Made by a program: the position numbers and the translations under genes. From Gammaproteobacteria bacterium (lineage in GTDB: Bacteria > Pseudomonadota > Gammaproteobacteria > Chromatiales > Sedimenticolaceae), in the NCBI GenBank assembly GCA_020445245.1, contig JAGRHB010000052.1, positions 1-9,175 on the forward strand: a DNA stretch of 9,175 nt. The letters run 5' to 3'. A model generated the notes under the pieces. It made no database searches, was not told where the DNA came from, and saw only the letters and a list, made by a program, of their open reading frames with translations. Positions 6,015-9,175 of the stretch are shown in pieces (the stretch's first letter is position 1; every line of letters starts with the position of its first letter).

Positions 6015-7205
6015 ATGCAAGAAAGTTTACGGCAACGAATCAGTGCGCCGGGGGCGAAGAAGATCCTCGCCTGCGACGGAGGCGGCATCCTCGGCATGAT
6101 GTCGGTCGAGATTCTGGGCACCATCGAACGAGACTTGCGCCGGCTGACCGGGAATCCGCAGCTGGTACTGGCCGACTGGTTCGATTTCACCTGCGGTACC
6201 AGCACCGGCGCGATCATCGCCGCGTGTATCGCCTGCGGCATGTCGGTGGACCAGGTTCGACAGTTCTATGTGGACAGCGGCAAGGATATGTTCGACAAGG
6301 CCTCGCTGCTCAAGCGCCTGCGGTACAGTTACAACGACGAACCGCTGGCGCGCATGTTGCAGACCGAACTCGACAAGGCGCTCGGCTACACTGTCCGCGA
6401 CGGTCAACCGCATGCGACACTCGGCGATGATGGCCTGCGCACGCTGCTGATGATGGTGCTGCGCAATCACACTACCGATTCGCCCTGGCCGGTCAGCAAC
6501 AATCCCGGCGGCCGCTACAACCAGCGCGTCCGCGACGACGGGACGCCGCGCCTGGATTGCAACCTGGACCTGCCGTTGTGGCAGCTGGTACGTGCCAGCA
6601 CCGCAGCACCGACCTTCTTTCCGCCGGAGGTCGTTACCTTCGCTGAGGGCACTGAGCGCGAATACCAGTTCGTGTTCGTCGACGGTGGGGTGACCACCTA
6701 CAACAATCCCGCCTATCTTGCATTCCAGATGGCCACTGCGGCGCCGTACGGGATCAACTGGGCCACCGGCAGTGACAGGCTGTTGGTGGTCTCGGTGGGT
6801 ACCGGCAAGGCGGCCAATGCCCGGCTGGACCTGCAGGCCGACGACCTGTGGCTGCTCGATCACGCCAAGAACATCCCCTCGGCGTTGATGAACGCGGCAG
6901 TCGATGGTTGGGATATGGCCTGCCGCACGATCGGTGAATGCCGCTTCGGCAGCGAGATCGATCGGGAGTTCGGCAGCGCGGCAGTGGAGGCGGGGAGCAC
7001 CAGTGGCCGGTTGTTTTCCTATGTGCGCTACGACCCCGATGTCACGCCAGCCGGGCTCGGCCGGTTAGGCCTCGCCGACGTCGACTCGGCACACGTTCGA
7101 CTGATGGACAGTACCGATCACATCGCCGAGATACAAAAGGTGGGTTCCACGTACAGCGTGCAGAACGTGGACATCGAGCGGCACTTTGCCGGATTCCTCG
7201 ACTAG
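6015..7205 (+). CDS. Patatin-like phospholipase, candidate effector
   Basis: A 396-residue patatin-family lipid acyl hydrolase, a Ser-Asp dyad enzyme that hydrolyses acyl esters of phospholipids. The oxyanion-hole motif DGGGILG is at 21-27, the nucleophile elbow GTSTG at 61-65 with Ser63, and the catalytic aspartate in FVDGGVTTYNNP with Asp223. RASTAAPTFFPP (193-204) is the conserved block that usually precedes the aspartate. No signal peptide or membrane segment is seen, so it should be cytoplasmic and act on the inner leaflet or on soluble lipids. A family-atypical C-terminal region of about 130 residues (265-396) follows the catalytic core and could hold regulatory contacts. ATG 6015 is preferred to GTG 6000 because of GGGGA eight bases upstream. 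CapV patatins of CBASS are activated by cyclic dinucleotides; similar control by the upstream protein is my inference. The TAG stop overlaps the stop of the convergent gene. Confidence 0.9.
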   Translation: MQESLRQRISAPGAKKILACDGGGILGMMSVEILGTIERDLRRLTGNPQLVLADWFDFTCGTSTGAIIAACIACGMSVDQVRQFYVDSGKDMFDKASLLKRLRYSYNDEPLARMLQTELDKALGYTVRDGQPHATLGDDGLRTLLMMVLRNHTTDSPWPVSNNPGGRYNQRVRDDGTPRLDCNLDLPLWQLVRASTAAPTFFPPEVVTFAEGTEREYQFVFVDGGVTTYNNPAYLAFQMATAAPYGINWATGSDRLLVVSVGTGKAANARLDLQADDLWLLDHAKNIPSALMNAAVDGWDMACRTIGECRFGSEIDREFGSAAVEAGSTSGRLFSYVRYDPDVTPAGLGRLGLADVDSAHVRLMDSTDHIAEIQKVGSTYSVQNVDIERHFAGFLD

Positions 7206-7708
7206 AGAAACGTCTTGGCCGCCACCAGGTGGTCCTGCCAGTACGGATCGTCGAGTGATGCGCGGCGGACCTGTTTGCCCGAAGAAGGGGCGTGGATAAA
7301 CATGCCGTCTCCTTCATAGATCCCGACATGCCTGTCTTTGTCTCCACCGAGGCTGAAGAACAAGACATCCCCGGGCATCAGGTATCGACGTTGCGGCGAG
7401 CGTGCGGCGTGCCATTGCGAGGCAGTGGTGCGTGGTATGTGGATGCCGACCTGGCGGTGGGCGTACTGCACCAGTCCGCTGCAATCGAATCCACGCGGTG
7501 AATCACCGCCGTAGCGGTAGGGTGTGCCGATGGCCTGCCGGGCCGCATCGACGACCGCGTGGCGTGTGTCGGATACGGCATGAGGCGTACTGCCGTAGTT
7601 GGGCGTGGCGATTTCGGACGGTGCGGTCGCGCAGCCCCCGAGGGCCAGCGTCGCCAGTCCTGCGATGATCGCTATGCGCCCTGTCTGCAGCCGCTGTTTC
7701 GTCAGCAC
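7202..7708 (-). CDS. NlpC/P60-family (C40) cell-wall peptidase lipoprotein
   Basis: A 168-residue outer-envelope lipoprotein with an NlpC/P60 cysteine peptidase domain, which cleaves peptidoglycan stem peptides or cross-links; the E. coli relatives are NlpC and MepS (Spr). A lipoprotein signal is visible with lipobox LGGC and lipidated Cys26. The catalytic domain runs from about residue 47 to the end: YRYGGDSPRGFDCSGLVQ (64-81) contains the nucleophile Cys76, RHVGIYEG (126-133) contains His127, and MFIHAP (136-141) contains His139, the usual third position. MPGDVLFF (111-118) is the conserved PGDLVFF-like strand. The start is GTG at 7708, preceded only by a weak GGCGGCGG stretch. It is separated from the upstream yceI gene by a repeat that may terminate transcription, so it probably has its own promoter. 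Its last bases overlap the 3' end of the patatin gene tail to tail. Confidence 0.92.
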   Translation of the reverse strand: MLTKQRLQTGRIAIIAGLATLALGGCATAPSEIATPNYGSTPHAVSDTRHAVVDAARQAIGTPYRYGGDSPRGFDCSGLVQYAHRQVGIHIPRTTASQWHAARSPQRRYLMPGDVLFFSLGGDKDRHVGIYEGDGMFIHAPSSGKQVRRASLDDPYWQDHLVAAKTFL

Positions 7709-7792
7709 CGTTCTGCCGCCGCCATGCCCCGATAGTCAGAAGCATAGTCGGCAATCGTGCGTACGCCTTTAGCGTCGCAGGCGGGCGAAGAC

Positions 7793-7830
7793 TCCCTCAC
7801 CCCGACCCTCTCCCTGGGGGGGAGGGGGAA
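7793..7830. repeat. C/G-rich palindromic intergenic repeat, possible terminator
   Basis: CCCTCTCCC (7806-7814) pairs with GGGAGGGGG (7820-7828), with one G-U pair and a five-base loop, and is preceded by CTCCCTCACCCC. This resembles the dispersed palindromic CCCTCACCCC...CTCTCCC intergenic elements I recall from many proteobacterial genomes. On the plus strand it is followed by a moderately T-rich stretch (7831-7840). It lies between yceI and the NlpC/P60 gene, both on the minus strand, and could end the yceI transcript or mark an mRNA-decay boundary. Only one copy is in this window. Confidence 0.5.
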
Positions 7831-7851
7831 TTTCTTCTTGCCGGCGGTGGA

Positions 7852-8434
7852 TCACTCTTCGCGGATGCCCTCGATGAACCAGCCACAGGTGGACCTCTTT
7901 CGATGCCGGACCGAGATTGCGCAGAATGCCGAAATCGGCCAGGGTCAGCGTGGTGCGACCTTCGAATCCACGGCGGTAGCCGCCCCAGGGGTCGAACCCG
8001 GCGCCGATGTGGCTCACTGCAATCGTGATCGGTCGGGTGACGCCGTGCAGCGTCAGCTCGCCACTCAATTCGCCCCTGCCATTCCCGGTATCGCGGTAAG
8101 CAGTGCTGACAAAACGCGCCTGAGGGAACTGCTTCACATCGAGGAGGTCTTCGTCCCGCAGATGCTTGTCGCGCTCGGCGTGGTTGGAGTCGACGCTGGC
8201 AGTGTCGATCGTGACCTCGACCTTGGCTGCGCCGGGGTTGGCCTCGTCGTAGCTGAACCGGCCGGCAAAGGTGTTGAACCGCCCGGTAAGCCAGCTGTAG
8301 CCGAGATGCTTGATATGAAACTGAACGAAGGCGTGGGCGCCCTTGGTATCGATCACGTAGTCGGAGGCGAGGGCGGCGCCGCTTAGCAACAGCAGCATGC
8401 CGGCGGCAAGGCGGGACATGGAATGGACTTTCAT
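7852..8434 (-). pseudogene. yceI: YceI-family periplasmic protein with an apparent one-base frameshift near its C-terminus
   Basis: YceI proteins are periplasmic lipocalin-like beta-barrels of about 190 residues that bind isoprenoid lipids. A signal peptide (cleavage after Ala23, ALA|SD) is followed by family motifs: YVIDTKGAHAFVQFHIKHLG (26-45), VDSNHAERDKHLRDEDLLD (81-99), FPQARFVS (103-110) and the GVTRPITI strand (131-138). Near the end, NLGPASKEVHLWLV (173-186) should run into an IEGIR-type terminus. In the given sequence the frame instead continues as HRGHPRRV and through the intergenic repeat to a stop at 7769. Skipping one base at about 7876 restores IEGIREE and a stop at 7852-7854, giving 193 residues. 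AAGGAG lies five bases before the ATG, and that start overlaps the b561 stop (TGATG). The break may be a sequencing error, a real mutation or, less likely, recoding; the protein could remain functional. Confidence 0.8.
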
Positions 8435-9003
8435 CACTGCTCCTTGACGGGTTTGGGTGGGATCTGTGGCCGCAACATACGACGCAGGGTGTCGTCGCGG
8501 TAGACGAAATGGTGGCGCAATGCGCCCAGCAGGTGCAACACGATCAGGGCCAGCAGCAACATCGCCAGCGCGAAGTGGATGTTGCCGGCGATGTCCGCCT
8601 GTCCCTCGATACCCTGCAGTGTCGCCGGAACGCTGAACCAGCCGAACACGTCCACAGTGCGACCATCCGCGGTCGAGATCAGGTAACCACTGATGACCAG
8701 GCACAGCGGCACGAGATACAGCAGCCGGTGGACCAGCACAGCTGCGGTTTTCTCCCGGGCACTGGCGGCGAGGATCGGTGGCTGCGCCCGGGTCAGGCGC
8801 CACGCCCAGCGCGCCAGCAGGATCAGGCCGAACAGCACGCCGATCGCGCGGTGCAGATCCGGCGCCCGGGTATACCAGGGGTCGTAATAGTCCAGACCGG
8901 TCATCCACAGGCCCAGCGGCAGCAGTACCGCGACCAAGCCCGCCGTCGCCCAGTGCAGGACGATCTGGATCAGACCGTAGCCATTCATATTGTCATGCAA
9001 CAT
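8434..9003 (-). CDS. Cytochrome b561-family diheme membrane protein
   Basis: A 189-residue four-helix inner-membrane cytochrome of the prokaryotic b561 family, which carries two b-type hemes and passes electrons between quinols and partner proteins; E. coli CybB is the reference. Candidate heme-ligand histidines are placed as in the family: His17 in LHW (helix 1), His51 in DLHRAIG (helix 2), His143 in NIHF and His157 in VLHLLGALRHHF (helix 4); His92 in VHRLLYLVP opens helix 3. The C-terminal LRHHFVYRDDTLRRML is characteristic. ATG 9003 is used; an internal ATG at codon 6 is a possible alternative, and neither has a strong ribosome binding site. It starts six bases after the MFS stop and its TGA overlaps the yceI ATG, so the three genes form a coupled operon. 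b561-yceI pairs are common in proteobacteria, which supports both calls. Confidence 0.92.
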   Translation of the reverse strand: MLHDNMNGYGLIQIVLHWATAGLVAVLLPLGLWMTGLDYYDPWYTRAPDLHRAIGVLFGLILLARWAWRLTRAQPPILAASAREKTAAVLVHRLLYLVPLCLVISGYLISTADGRTVDVFGWFSVPATLQGIEGQADIAGNIHFALAMLLLALIVLHLLGALRHHFVYRDDTLRRMLRPQIPPKPVKEQ

Positions 9004-9009
9004 CGAATC

Positions 9010-9175
9010 TCACTGCCCGGTTGGCGGTGCGTGCCGCAGCATCAGGCTGAGCGCGACGAGCGCACACAGCAGCATCAACAACAGCACGATGAACGCGTTC
9101 CAACCGATCTGTTGATATACGAAACCCGGGAGATACGAACCAAGAGCCCCGCCGGCGTAGTACGCTGATACATAC
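9010..9175 (-). CDS. MFS transporter, C-terminal fragment (gene runs off the window)
   Basis: The last 54 codons of a leftward gene enter from the right edge and end at TGA 9010-9012. The translation begins YVSAYYAGGALGSYLPG, the pattern of the penultimate segments of major-facilitator transporters of the YnfM/arabinose-efflux type. It continues with GWNAFIVLLLMLLCALVAL, a final membrane helix, and a short tail RHAPPTGQ. The substrate cannot be told from this piece. It lies six bases upstream of the b561 start and is therefore probably the first visible gene of the MFS-b561-yceI operon. Confidence 0.75.
   Translation of the reverse strand, partial: YVSAYYAGGALGSYLPGFVYQQIGWNAFIVLLLMLLCALVALSLMLRHAPPTGQ

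Noticed and set aside
6027..6863. Minus-strand open frame of 278 codons opposite the patatin gene
   Set aside because: The plus strand encodes the patatin catalytic motifs over the same bases; the minus translation shows no recognisable domain.
3954..7205. A standard CBASS locus
   Set aside because: No CD-NTase, Cap2/Cap3 or HORMA gene is present in the window; only the patatin effector type is shared.
7816..7828. G-quadruplex from the two G runs beside the intergenic repeat
   Set aside because: Only two runs (seven and five G) are present; a four-strand structure would need splitting them with minimal loops, and pairing with the nearby C-runs is the simpler explanation.
8435..8908. Upstream extension of the yceI reading frame
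   Set aside because: It overlaps the cytochrome b561 gene in another frame and is low-complexity Arg/Pro/Gly-rich; the YceI signal peptide and AAGGAG ribosome binding site fix the start at 8434.
1..9175. Mobile element, prophage, CRISPR array or tRNA attachment site
   Set aside because: No transposase, integrase, regularly spaced repeat or tRNA-like cloverleaf was found by eye, and gene style is even across the window.

Overview
The window is GC-rich, has almost no intergenic slack inside gene clusters, and carries Gram-negative envelope genes: an ArnT-like glycosyltransferase, a PAP2 phosphatase, an NlpC/P60 lipoprotein, periplasmic YceI and a cytochrome b561. This fits a gammaproteobacterial chromosome, perhaps of the Chromatiales/Ectothiorhodospiraceae type, but the taxon is an inference from gene style only. 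No integrase, transposase, tRNA, rRNA or CRISPR array was seen.

Layout, left to right. (a) 1-195: no convincing protein gene, but a sigma70-like promoter (59-87) is followed about 70 bases later by a strong intrinsic terminator (159-194), which suggests a small RNA of about 100 nt. (b) 196-1170, minus strand: a secreted cysteine-containing protein of unknown function. (c) 1171-1391: divergent regulatory region. (d) 1392-3814, plus strand: an ArnT/GT39-like polytopic glycosyltransferase and a PAP2 lipid phosphatase two bases apart, likely one envelope-lipid operon. (e) 3815-3953: leader with an extended -10 box, direct repeats and a 13-base palindrome. (f) 3954-7205, plus strand: the most interesting part, a two-gene module. 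The first gene makes a 663-residue protein with an N-terminal nucleoside 2-deoxyribosyltransferase-like (TIR-like/DRHyd-like) domain, a central TPR/TRAFs-binding-like region, and a C-terminal SLOG/LOG-like nucleotide-binding domain. The second makes a soluble patatin-like phospholipase with an intact Ser-Asp dyad. (g) 7202-7708, minus strand: an NlpC/P60 lipoprotein whose stop codon overlaps the patatin stop. (h) 7709-7851: short gap with a C/G-rich palindromic intergenic repeat. (i) 7852-9175, minus strand: an operon of an MFS transporter (only its C-terminus is in the window), cytochrome b561 and a YceI-family protein. The yceI frame appears to be broken by a one-base indel just before the family's C-terminal IEGIR motif.

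How the genes may work together. The sensor/patatin pair resembles nucleotide-signal-controlled conflict systems such as CBASS with CapV patatins and Thoeris with TIR and SLOG domains. Here, however, the presumed nucleotide-processing and nucleotide-sensing domains sit in one chain with a TPR scaffold, and no CD-NTase is nearby. I infer that the first protein detects a stress or an infection and licenses the patatin to attack membrane phospholipids. The sequence does not prove this, and the location among envelope housekeeping genes also allows a lipid-homeostasis role.
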